Source: Cubamyces lactineus (taxonomy: Eukaryota > Basidiomycota > Agaricomycetes > Polyporales > Polyporaceae). Taken from it: a DNA stretch of 64,000 bases. Where the stretch lies: NCBI GenBank assembly GCA_022376465.1, contig JACDTU010000014.1:124001-188000 (forward strand), in the 5' to 3' direction. The position numbers were made by a program, and so were the translations under genes. Below, in pieces: positions 15,425-26,222 of this stretch; the first letter of the stretch is position 1, and every line of letters begins with the position of its first letter. Under the pieces are notes generated by a model. It was not told the origin of the DNA and did not search any database. It saw only the letters and a list, made by a program, of their open reading frames with translations.

Positions 15425-15975
15425 ATGACGAAGCAGATCGTTTTCTCGGAGGAGGCTAACCCCCCTCTCCCCGTTTACTGTGAGTCCTGGCTTCGTAGAG
15501 CGAGAGCGCTAATTGACGAATCATACATACAACAGCGCAGGCCGTGATCTCCGGCAAGACGATCTACGTCTCCGGAAGCATCGGCATCACCCGGGACATG
15601 CAGCTCGTTGAGGGCGGCGTGCAGGCGCAGACCGTCAGTGTCGACGTTTGATCCTCCATGGCTTGTGGCTCTGACATCAGGCCTCTAGCGTGCTGCCTTG
15701 GACAACATGACCAAGGTTCTGAAGGGTGCAGGCGTCGGCCTTGAGAGCGTCCTCAAGGCCAACGTGTACCTAACCAACCTCCAGCGCGATTTCGCGCCCA
15801 TGAACGAGGTGTACCTTGAGGTAATGTTCAACATACCTGCTCTTGTGGGGCTTGGTTACTGACCGAATGTCGTTAGTACTTCTCGTCCAGCCCGCCCGCC
15901 CGCACCTGCATTGGTGTCGCCGCCCTGCCGCTTGGCGCTGACGTCGAAATCGAGTGCATTGCTGAGTTGCCCTGA
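15425..15975 (+). CDS. RidA/YjgF/YER057c family enamine/imine deaminase
   Basis: Four exons (15425-15479, 15536-15633, 15689-15820, 15877-15975) encode 127 residues, the usual length for this family. It starts MTKQIVFSEEANPPLP and carries the family pattern SGSIGITRDMQLVEGG and NVYLTNLQRDFAPMNEVY. The C-terminal active-site block is PARTCIGVAALPLGADVEIE, with the conserved Arg that binds the substrate carboxylate and the Glu near the end. RidA proteins form trimers and hydrolyse reactive 2-aminoacrylate-type enamines from PLP enzymes, protecting branched-chain amino-acid metabolism in mitochondria or cytosol. No targeting peptide is obvious, so a cytosolic location is likely. Confidence 0.92.
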
Positions 15976-16180
15976 AGTCGTGTATATTCAAGTTGTACGT
16001 TGAGGATAACAGCCGAAGGCCAGTCTCGTACGTGGCGCGGGCCCTACTCGTGACTACTGTACAAAACACTCGGAAATGCAGTGCGATACTCATTCCTACT
16101 CCAAGACCCATATCTCGCTGCCCGCAAGATGTGCCCATGTCCGTTACACATCATGAACAAGCTCACGTCTAGATAACTCC

Positions 16181-18281
16181 TCATTGACCTGCGGTGAGAG
16201 CAGTCTCACGCTGTGCGGCCCGGATCAACGCCTCCGCTCGCGGTGAGCGTGGCTTGATGATGCAACGGAGTTCCTCTGGGCGACTAGATGGACATATCGT
16301 GTCAGAATACTGCCGCCCAGGAATGCGACGACTTCGGTCCTACCTGAGGAGGCCATGCGTTTCTTTGTACTCGACAGGGATCGGCTTTCCGTTGTCGTCG
16401 AGTGGTAAGCTGATTTCGAAGACGTGCAGTATCGACGCTATGTTGATGAACAGGGAGGGGATAGCGAGGTGTCGACCTGGGCATATTCTGTCCGTCCATT
16501 GAGATTGTTGTGAACAACAACAAGCGAGGGTTCGAGGAAACAAGGACCGACCTCCGACCAAAACCAAACATGTAGTCAGTAGGGTCGCGGACGGTCCCGT
16601 CTAGTTTGCCGTCCTTTATGAAACGGTCGGGACAGAACTCGTATGGATTCTCGTATGCATGAGGGTCGTGCAGTATATTCCTGTGTGCTGGATGAAGACA
16701 AGAGATATCGTTTCTTGCGGGGACTCACGTACCAGACGTTTGTTAATATCATCGAGCCCCCAGGGATGAAGTAACCGTTGAACTCATCATCCGCTATGGT
16801 GCGGTGCCATACCCCCAGGGGCATTACGTTGTGCCAACGCAGCGCCTCCTTAACGACTGCATTGATGTAGACAAGCTCTTTGCTGTCATTGTGGTCAGGA
16901 AGACGGCTGAGGCCAACAACCCTGTCAAGCTCCGCCTGGGCTTTCCTCTGCACGTCGGGGTACATTGCCATGGCGAGAAAAAACCCTTCGAGGGTGTAGC
17001 CGGTCTGCGTGAGAATAGTATGTCAGCATTCTCGGCCCGCTATGGGACTATCGACATACTAACAGTGTCTGAACTACCTGTCGGAGTAAACATCTCAGAG
17101 ACTATCGTGTAGAGAAGTCGTGTAATCACACCTTCAACGGCTACGGCACATATGTGTTTCATGACTTGTTCCTCGTCAGGGCCTTGATCAGATCGCCTCC
17201 CCCTCTTCAGTAGCTCCACAGCTACACATGAACGCTGCTCGCCACGCCCCTGTATCGGCTCTATGAGTATCTGCCCATTTATTAAGAGGTCCACGCACGA
17301 TGGCCTGTTTGACCTCCTCAAATAGCTCGTTCTTTAGCCTGTAGTTGGCGACCTTGGACTTTGCAAAATCCTTCTGGAAGCCTGCACCGGGAAACCACGA
17401 GGGTGCGTAGCGCAGGAATGGCAGTACTTCAACGATCGAATGGCCGGGGGTAGCTTGGGAGATACTTTCGAGTGCAGCGGTGGCGATGGCGAGACGTTCA
17501 TCGCCAGCGCACACATCAATTCCGTATACAATCTTCAGGATGACGCCCTGGAATGTGCTGGTAGAACGACTAGTATAAGCTATCACGTCACGATATCGGG
17601 CCTGGCAGCTTGTATTTTGGGAAACAACCTCCTAAGCTATGTTCGCTCTCAACTGCGAAGGCGATTCGAGGAGGGTGGCTAGGAAGTTGTGGGCACCCTC
17701 GCGCTGTATGGGCAAGTAGCGAGAGAGTGTGCCGGGATGGAACTGCTGCCAGAAGGATCGACGGTGACGTCTCCACCACTGGCCATACGGGAAGGTCGCG
17801 AAGTTCACGTCCTGCCCCGATCTTCGGATACACATCCTTCAGCCACCCGTCATGGTTGGGCCCAGCATGAGATACGTACAGTTCTATAACTGCCAGTGAT
17901 GGTCGATCTGCAGTGTTCGCCGACCGCTTGTTGAGAAGCTCGTTGGCTACATCGGCACTACCAATGATGATAATATCCTCTCCTAGTACCCGTAAGTGCA
18001 TGATGTCCCCTGGGCATGGATGCAGCTCGGTAAGCTCATCGAAAATGAGAGGAATAAGACGCACCATATGTACTAGTGAGTTCCAAAAATTTACGCCAGG
18101 GCTTCAGTTTCGGTAAGTCGGACACATTACCGATCAGAGGCCATGGACGTGGACGAGGAGGTAGAGGCCGCCCTCTTGAACGAGCGGCCCAGTTCAGACG
18201 GGACCGAACGTAGAGAAGAACGAGGAAGGGCAAAGTAAAAACTAAGGGCAAGAATGCTCGTGAAAGGTCGGTTGAAACCAT
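16181..18281 (-). CDS. cytochrome P450 monooxygenase, copy 1 of a tandem trio
   Basis: Multi-exon gene from ATG 18281 to a TGA at 16181-16183. An N-terminal membrane anchor (AFLPLVFTLPFLVLLYV) is followed by the basic, proline-rich hinge PLPPRPRPWPLIGN. The I-helix oxygen-binding motif reads EGGSSDTT after splicing. The K-helix ExxR is EALR in VVKEALRWHNVMPLG, the PERF-like motif is FCPDRF, and the haem-binding loop is FGFGRRICPGRHLA, split by an intron between the two arginines. The tail ends in a short basic stretch. All core elements are in frame, so the gene looks functional: a microsomal, reductase-dependent monooxygenase. Substrate and CYP family cannot be assigned without a search. It is related to the two following P450s, and exon borders around the haem loop fall at the same codons in all three. 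Confidence 0.92.
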
Positions 18282-18329
18282 GATGGAGGCAGCAACAGTC
18301 TGCGGGAATGTGTGTGTACCGTAACGGGG

Positions 18330-18335
18330 TTTATA
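18330..18335 (-). promoter_or_regulatory. TATA box of P450 copy 1
   Basis: On the minus strand the sequence reads TATAAA about 50 nt before the start codon at 18281. Confidence 0.5.
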
Positions 18336-19923
18336 AGCAGATTATTAGAGCCTGTGAGAATACGAAGTTCGCCACGGCACGCAGCTCGAACCTCTGTCGT
18401 AATCACAGAAGCAATGTGAGGGACAGCGCAAGCGAACAAGACTGACTTCGTGCGTAGCATACCAGTTTGAATGTATCTATTCTCGCGCCGCACCAATGGG
18501 AAGGGCAGAATGCTCCGACGGGCGGGTGTATGCCAGTCTTCGCGAGAGAGTAGCGTAACCCGCAGCCGCAAGGCGTGGAGCAGGGGCCAGTTGTTAAGTG
18601 CAGCGTGCCTGGCAGGAGACAGGATTTACGATGTGGGGTTGCGAGGACACGAGGTGTGTGTTCTCCCGCACAATTTGAATAGGTACGCCATACACGCACT
18701 GACAGCGGCGCGTACTTCTAGCCGAGTCTAATGTGCTCATATGACTATACGGCGGTACAATAGGTCCTGCGGGTTGCATATATGGATAATTCAGCATAAC
18801 GCATACGGACAGCGATAAAACGTATCAATACCAGTTGTAACTTCAAGTTCCTCGGGGCTGTTCCCGGGGATGAACCTCTCGCGGCATTATACCAAAGCAA
18901 TCTGACTTGCGATCTACTAGACTTCGAGTAAGTCGTGTTGTGTATCATTACACATTCCCCTGTGATACGACTAGCTTCGGGATCACGCTGGAGAGGAGGA
19001 TGGGGGTGCAAGTATCAGCTTGAAGTCGGGGATGAACCTCAGCTAGAAAGGCGTTTTCTTCGTTTAGCCTTAGGAGTGCTAATGAACCTATGGTAAGTGT
19101 AGTAAGCCGTGATCCTAGAGGAATAAGAGGATCTTGTACTCCGAAACGAGCGTGTATATCGAGGAGCTTGATCGACACTGAATAGGCCACAACAACTATC
19201 AATACACATTCAATCTCCGATTACTCTCGTGTATTATACTCTTGTCCTCGACTCACCGCCCGTCTAACCGGACTGTTCTCGTGCTCTCCAGTTTCGACCG
19301 TAACACCCTGACTCTGCCCGTACCAGGAAACGCAAGAGGACTCACTCGAGTAACTATAGAAGTCCGGCGTTGCACCCACTTGGGCCTTGTATCGTCGATC
19401 TCCCGCGAGTGAACGTTAACATTTTACGGATACGGACAGCGTAGGTTTTCTGTGGGTTCTCCATCTATGAATTGTCAGTGCGGGATCTGCCGTGCTTTGC
19501 GTTGGATGTACTACCTACCTGGCATTGAGATATATGCTTTCGATGACGTTGGCATCAGTCACTGATACGTCGTCGGACGTAGATCGCGAGTAAATCAGAG
19601 CTCCGGACATGGTACTACTGCTCCCACTGAGGTAGTCGGATCAGCGCGAACCAATGAAGGTGGGCTTAGGGATCGCCTACGTAGCCAGTCGTCATCGCAA
19701 GAACTCCAAGGGGCAATAAGCATGCAACGTAACCACTGACTGACCCGATGAGCGTCAGGGTCCGCTGTGGCTCTCCACTTATAGTGCCGCGCGTTAATCT
19801 CAAGAGACGAAGTCTTACGATGAACAGCTATGAAAATGCACGCCACCACAACTGACGGCGGGATCTGCCGGCACCGTAGAAATGTAGGCCCGTGTATAGA
19901 CTCAGCGGTACAAGGAACGAGAG
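18336..19923. other. intergenic region between P450 copies 1 and 2
   Basis: About 1.6 kb containing the promoter of copy 1 and the 3' flank of copy 2. No P450 fragment, other gene, tRNA or clear repeat is recognised here. Confidence 0.5.
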
Positions 19924-22032
19924 CTAATATGTGCCAAAGATTAGCGATATTGCTTCGTCAGAGCGAGGGGTGACTACGCAGCGACACTCCTCGGGGTAAC
20001 TGTTGCACCTTGCTTGAGTACTGACTGATGAAGGGATATATGACCATCGCGGCGACGTACGTGAGTAATCCACTCGTTTGGCGCAACTCGGACTTCATTG
20101 GCTGGCCCTTGTCATCAAGAGGGGCTTTGATATATATCGAAGACATGCAGAACCGATGCTATGGTGAGGAAAAGCGCCTCGTCTGCAAAGTGTCGCCCAG
20201 CGCAAGCCCTGTGTTCGTGGAATCAGGTACGATCAATAAGCCACCTTGGACGAGTCTTAGACATACCTTCTGCCGTACCCGAATGCGTATGCATAAGGAT
20301 CACGTACGGAAGGATCCAGTTTGCCATCACGTATGAAGCGTTCAGGCCGGAACTCTTCTGGCGCGTCGTACGCCTCGGGATCGTGAAGTATTGCCCTAGC
20401 ACATCATTGGAACTGGTTGCTTCCAGATCACAAACTAAACAGAACGTACCAAGTGTTGGGCATCACCAAACTCCCGGCAGGTATGAAGTACCCGTCCAGG
20501 ATATCGTCTTCGATCGTACGGTGGGGGAGACTTAGAGGGAAAACGACATGCCATCGTAACGCTTCCTTCACGATGGCGTTGATATATACCAGAGCATCGC
20601 GATCTTCGAACCCTGGGAGGCGGTGCGGGCCCACAACATCGTCAAGTTCTGCTTGCGCCTTTTTCTGGACTTCAGGATAGAGAGTCATCGCAAGGAACAC
20701 GCTGACGATCGTCGAGAATGACTGTGATACGATGTCAGTTTGAGGGTGCCATCAGTAAGCCATGCCGCGCTCGATGAACGGCGAATACTAACCGAATCAG
20801 ATCCACCTAGAAACATGGTGTTAGTGCGTGATTGGCTATGGATACGCTCACGCACCTTCAAAGGCAATAAGGCCGACGTTCTTGATAATCTCTTCTCGGT
20901 ACGCTACCTCCGCATCTGTCGACTGCCCTCCGATTCTGGAGAGGAGAGTAGCCAGTGAGCAAGAGACGCTTTCCCCCCGACTCTGGAGTCGTCGTATACG
21001 CCGTCTATGAGTATATTGACTGAACACCGTATAGTTGGTGATAAAGACTCACCATTGCAGCCTTCATCAAAGCGAACGGAGCTTCCTTGACGTATGTGAC
21101 GGCGGCCTTGCACCTAGCGAACTCGTATTGGAAACCAGCTCCTGGCACCCATCCCGGCAGGTGCCTGAGGAACGGGAACACATCTACGGGATGGCTTCCC
21201 GTCAGGTGTTCCGACGTTAGCGCCATGGACTCTTCAACCCTGGCGATGAACTCGTCATCCTTTTCCTTGGCGTCCAGATCGTACAGGAGCTTCATGACAG
21301 TGGCGGAGAAGTTGCTGGTGATGATGCAGGTCAGCCCGATCATACACAGTCCCGAGGGGGGGTGAACATACTAGCGAATATGCTGCTGGAAATTTTGCGG
21401 AGAGTTCAGGAGCGCGGCCAAGAACGTACGTAGCTTTTCGCTCTGGATCTCACGATACCCTCGGGTCGCGGCTGGATGGAAGATCTGCCAGAACGCCCGC
21501 CTGTGGTCCCTCCATTGCTGCCCATATGGCATGATACTGAACGCAGCATCATTACCGACCCTCGGTAACAAGAATAGGTGAGTGTCATTCGTGGGAACTT
21601 TCTCGCTAGTACGCTCAACTCACAGAGGAGCGACAGGAATGAAAGGGCGGTCTGATGTGTTCCTGGAGCGTTTCTCCAGTAGCTCCGTGACTAGACGAGC
21701 ACTTCCGACAATGATAAGATGGTTGCCGAGAATATTGAGATAGACAAGATCTCCTATGGGTAATCATGAATTATAAGACAAGGAAAACGTGGGCAGCCAT
21801 GGTAGAACTCACCATATTTCGTACACAAGTCCTTAAAGCCCAGCCACAGATGGTGGCGAGGAGCGTGCAGAAGGTTACCGATGATTGGCAGTCGCCTTGG
21901 GCCTGGTGGAAGTGGATACCGTCGTGCACGGCTTCGTAGAGTAGTCACAGCCTTGTAGATGGTCAAGAGCAGTACGGAAGCCGCCAGTGCCAGGACAAGA
22001 TGGCGGGGTCCTAAGTCAGTGAGTTGCTCCAT
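19924..22032 (-). CDS. cytochrome P450, copy 2, with apparent frameshift (possible pseudogene)
   Basis: From ATG 22032 the product has an N-terminal anchor, hinge YPLPPGPRRLPIIGN, I-helix FEGGSDSS, K-helix EALR in IVKEALRWHVVFPLS, FRPERF, and haem loop FGYGRRACAGRHFA, all in one frame after intron removal. Then, at the TA repeat 20131-20137, the frame is lost. The residues before it end VLHVFDI and the expected continuation KAPLDDKGQP lies in the frame displaced by one base, without any intron in between. The shifted frame runs on correctly through SELRQTSGLL and across a last intron to YPEECRCVVTPRSDEA and a stop at 19924. As written, translation would stop shortly after VFDI and lose about 50 C-terminal residues after the haem ligand. 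This is either a real inactivating slip in the (TA)n tract or a sequencing or assembly error. Confidence 0.85.
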
Positions 22033-22947
22033 GGGGACGAAGCGGACGGGTACATTGAATAAAGGGCGACTTCTCTCCCTAGATATATCTTGACATGTAC
22101 TGGGCAGACGCTAGACATCACGACAATTCCCAGAGGAGAGTCAGGTGCTAATCGCCATGCGGTGCATCCCGTTCTGAAGTATAGACGTCTCACCGGTATC
22201 TGACATATTCCGATTCAGCGATTTTGTAGCCCCGGCCATATGCCATCTGGATTGAGGGCTGAGGGACGTTCTCCTCCCCTCCGAGGCAATTTTCCATGTT
22301 CAGGCCGGGCACGTCAAGCAATCCACCGCGCCTGTCTGTCATAAGACATTGTCATGGAAGGTGAATATCAGACGTACGGGTACATACCTTCATCAGGTCC
22401 ACCGGCGCAAACGCGCTGTACTGGCTCCGAGACAATGTCCGACTGTGAGCGATCGACGAGGCGATGAGAATGCTAGGCATGATAGTCGCCGCCATACAGT
22501 CCTTCTATCACCAGATTCAGGGCCTCACCTGAAGACATTGATAGCGTTGACGATAGGGTTCATACATTCGACTGGGGCCGGTGCCGGAGACAGGTTGTCG
22601 TTGAGCACTTAGAACGGACATCAATAGGGAGACACGCTATGTGAGCACCACTGAAGCGCGCGCTCAAGTAAAACGCTGCCTTCGTGAGACCGAAGATCAA
22701 TTTGGCGAATCGCAGGAGCGATCCCTTGCCCGGATTTTCCGCATGATTCTATCCCGAAAGTACTTAGTGATGTTCTTTGGGTGCTTTCGCGTATAGAGGA
22801 ACAAGAGTGATACACTGAGCCCGTCGCGACACCTACTATCGGTCTATAGTGTGAGTCATAGCCATGGCTTGAAAGTACACTTCGCAACACGGGCACATAC
22901 TGATCATAATATTGACACTCTTACGATGCTTTGGGCTCTGTGTTACG
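22033..22947. other. intergenic region between P450 copies 2 and 3
   Basis: About 0.9 kb with the promoter of copy 2 and the 3' flank of copy 3. No additional coding exon is recognised. Confidence 0.5.
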
Positions 22948-25037
22948 TCACTCCGTAATCAACGCCAACGCATCGGGAGAGCGGGCCTTAGCCGAGCACC
23001 GGCAGTCTTCGGGGTAACTTGTTCCCGATCCCAGTCAACACAGTAGGCAGATAGTGGAGAGGTACGACAGGACGTACGAGATCAGGCCATGACTCTGCTG
23101 GTATGTGAGTTCCAAGAATTCGCCGTTCTGATCGACAGGTAGTCCAATCTCGAGGACGTGCAGCACCGAGGCTATGTTCAAGAACAATATGTCCTCAGCG
23201 AAGTATCGTCCTGGACAGACTCTGCCATGACGTAGTTCAGTATTGGACGCTTAGCACCGTGATGGTGGTTGACATGACTCACCTTCTACCGAAGCCAAAT
23301 GCGAGATCAGTAGGATCCCGGATACCGGCCTTGGGTGTACCATCGTCTTCGAGGAATCGTTCTGGGCGGAATTCGTCGGGGTCTTCATATTCTCGCGGAT
23401 CGTGGAGGATCTGCCTGTGGGTGTGATTTCGAGTTTAGAACATACAGATATGAAGAGAGGGTAACAAACAAGCCTACCAGACATTGACGAAGGCAACAGT
23501 ACCCGCAGGCACAAGACAGCCGCGAAGCTCGATATCTTGCGCTGTCTTGTGGGGCATGCCGATAGGTAAGGTGACGTGCCACCTCAATAGCTCTTTCATC
23601 AGGGCGTTGATATACGGAAGCTCTGTGCGGTCTCGGTACTCTGGTAGGCGGTGCGGCCCAATAACGGCGTCCAGTTCTGCTTGTGCCTTCCGCTGAACCG
23701 AAGGATGAAGTGCCATGGCAACGAAGAACGCCTGAAGCGCAGAGAACGTCTGGTGGAACAGAAGTGCAGATTCAAGAACGTTGTATAGACGGTGTGGGTT
23801 GCGCCCCTTACCGTCTCTGCACCACCTGGAGACGTGATTGAAGCACGTTCAGCATAACGGCTGTACATGTGAAACAAACATCCACATACCTTCGATAGTA
23901 ACCGCACAAACATCCTTGATGGTATCTTCGTCAAGCGACGCGCGCTGCAGCTCGCGGTCCCGCTTCGATTGGGTTATCAATTCTGCACCAAGGCACGAGT
24001 CGAGGGCCGTATTACCGTGCTCCTGTAGTCTCATACGTAAGTGGGATCAATGACCAGGAGACGGCAGCCTCACCAGCCTGAGCTTCAGCTTATCGAACGG
24101 CTGGTGCTTCAGTTTGTCATTGGCTACCTTGCACTGAGTGAACACGGTTTGAAAACCCGCGCCCGGAACCCACGCAGGTACGTGTCGAAGCCCTGGTATG
24201 ACCTCTATCAAAAACCGGCCAGGGACCGCCTGGCCAATTGCATCGAGCGCAGCGTCAACGAGGTATACGTGTTCATCATCTTCACCATGGACATCGATGT
24301 CGTACACGATCTTGAGCATGGTCGCAGAAAAGTTGCTACGGGAGGTCATCAGTAACCTAATGCAAGAGCGGTGAGAAAGCAATTCAATACAATCTGATAT
24401 GCTCCTTTACCCGGGAAGGGGATTGCAGTAACTTAACGAGGAACTTGCGAGCTTGGACGCTTTGAGCGGCATGATACTGTGCAACCACGCCGAGGTGGAA
24501 GTGCTGCCAAAAATTGCGACGCTGACGTTTCCAGCGCTCTCCGTAGGACATGAGGCCGAAGATTCCGTCCATACCCATGCTGTATGACCACAATATCAGA
24601 GGATCCCTCATTCGGAGCATGTATTGAGGACGCACAGCTCTGCCATGGGATTCGTTGGTCGATCGGAAGTGTAGGCGGACCTCTTGTCAAGCAGCTCGAA
24701 AGCGGTCTCAGCATCTCCGATGATCAGCAACGGATTCCTTGGGACGCGCAGGTACACAAGACTCCCTGTCAATTGAGGTATACATCGCATTAGATCGAGA
24801 AACCTGAAGATATTGCCACATACCGTATGTCGTAGTCAGATCGCGCAATCCTATCCAAGGTTTGTACCTTGGCATATCTAACATATTGCCAATGAGCGGG
24901 AGCCCTCTCGGTCCTGGTGGGAGCGGCAAGCTCCCCTTACGCAGCGTGCGCAAGGGCAACAGCTGTAGCACCAGCAGGACGAGGACGAGGCCAAGCAGTT
25001 CCGGAAGGAAGGGGGTGCCTAGGTCGAAGGCTGCCAT
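22948..25037 (-). CDS. cytochrome P450 monooxygenase, copy 3 of a tandem trio
   Basis: From ATG 25037 the protein starts with a Leu/Val-rich membrane anchor (LLGLVLVLLVLQLLPL) and a hinge SLPLPPGPRGLPLIGN. The I-helix motif is IEGGAET after splicing, with Glu in place of the usual Asp. The ExxR motif is ELLR in LMKELLRWHVTLPIG. The PERF region is FRPERF and the haem loop is FGFGRRVCPGRYFA, again split by an intron at the second arginine. The frame stays open through VLEIGLPVDQNGEF to a stop at 22948-22950. It appears intact. Sequence pattern and intron placement show shared ancestry with copies 1 and 2. It is inferred to be a microsomal oxidase of unknown substrate. Confidence 0.92.
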
Positions 25038-26222
25038 CCGGGGATCTGATAGTGTGAGCCCAGAGGTAAGACATGTATATAGGACGGTCGTAAAAGTAAC
25101 GCCGCCTATTCGGTTGGCAGAGCAATACGCTGGACTGGTCGACCGGCCATACAGCCAGTGGGAGATAGGTGGAATCATACAGACATCGGAGCCTGTCAAA
25201 CCCAAGGTCATGCGCAGCGCGCATCACTTGACCGAAGGTGTTCGTACCTGCCTATTAGTCCATGAAGGGAACACTCGCGGAACGAGCCTGTTTTTGCAGC
25301 AGTCCTCACTCTATCCTAAGGACATTCTGGAACTTCCAAGCAAAGCACGTTGAATCGGCACAAGGATGGCGGCACCATCAAGACCATGATAGCTGACCAG
25401 GCCGCAGCCGATTGCGTGTAGCGGATGCTGTAGATGTCGAGATGAGCGTCTCCAGAAGCTCAGAAGCTGTATCTTCTGGTCATAGTAGCCTTTGCATTGC
25501 ATCCCATACGCATCCAGGGCTGGGTGGCGCTTACAGAGGCTAGCGATCGGTTCCCGCAGAGGGGAACTTGAAGTCTTGAACAGGCTCCAGGGAGTTGGCG
25601 GTATGTAAGTGGTTATAGTCTAACACGGCTAATTATATAGACTTACTTAGCTATCCGCGCCATGGCAAAGGAGAAAGTTGACCGATAGTACACATTCTCG
25701 CTCTCACTATGTTGCAATTACCGTCATATGCCAATGCCGGACGCTAGACGATTTATCAATCGAGAGCTTTTAGCTGGGTCGCCCAAATAGACCAGTTGTC
25801 CTCACGGCTCGATCGAGTTTGTCCTTCATTTTCCGGGATCCATATTCGCCAGTATAGCACCAGGTCTGAGGGGATGAAGGTTATACGTTCGATTCAGGCA
25901 TCTAGACAGCAGTCGCGCAAGGCAACAGCGAAGTCGACTCGGCGTTGAGTAGGGTTTGCAGAATGAGCGCCCGTATGGTACGATCGAGATCTGAATCGGG
26001 GAAGCGTGCGCGTGCGTCATCCCGCGCGTGCCGTCTGCTTTCGAGTCCTTTCGAGTCTGTTTACTTGCCTTACTCTGTGCGTACGGTAGTACATTATCTA
26101 ACGTCTTGCTTTCGTCGTCTACTCCTCCTGTGCTCTGCTCTATCTCTGCCTCTCGCTCTTAGAGACTTAGACACCTCACGCTTGACTGCTGGTATAAACC
26201 ACAGAACTTCGTCTCCTGGTAA
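25038..26222. other. divergent intergenic region
   Basis: About 1.2 kb between the starts of P450 copy 3 (minus) and the PPPDE-thioredoxin gene (plus). A TATATA-like run near 25075 may serve the P450. No coding region is supported. Confidence 0.5.

Noticed and set aside
16181..25037. P450 trio as a complete secondary-metabolite cluster
   Set aside because: No core synthase, transporter or pathway regulator is recognisable between or next to the P450 genes.
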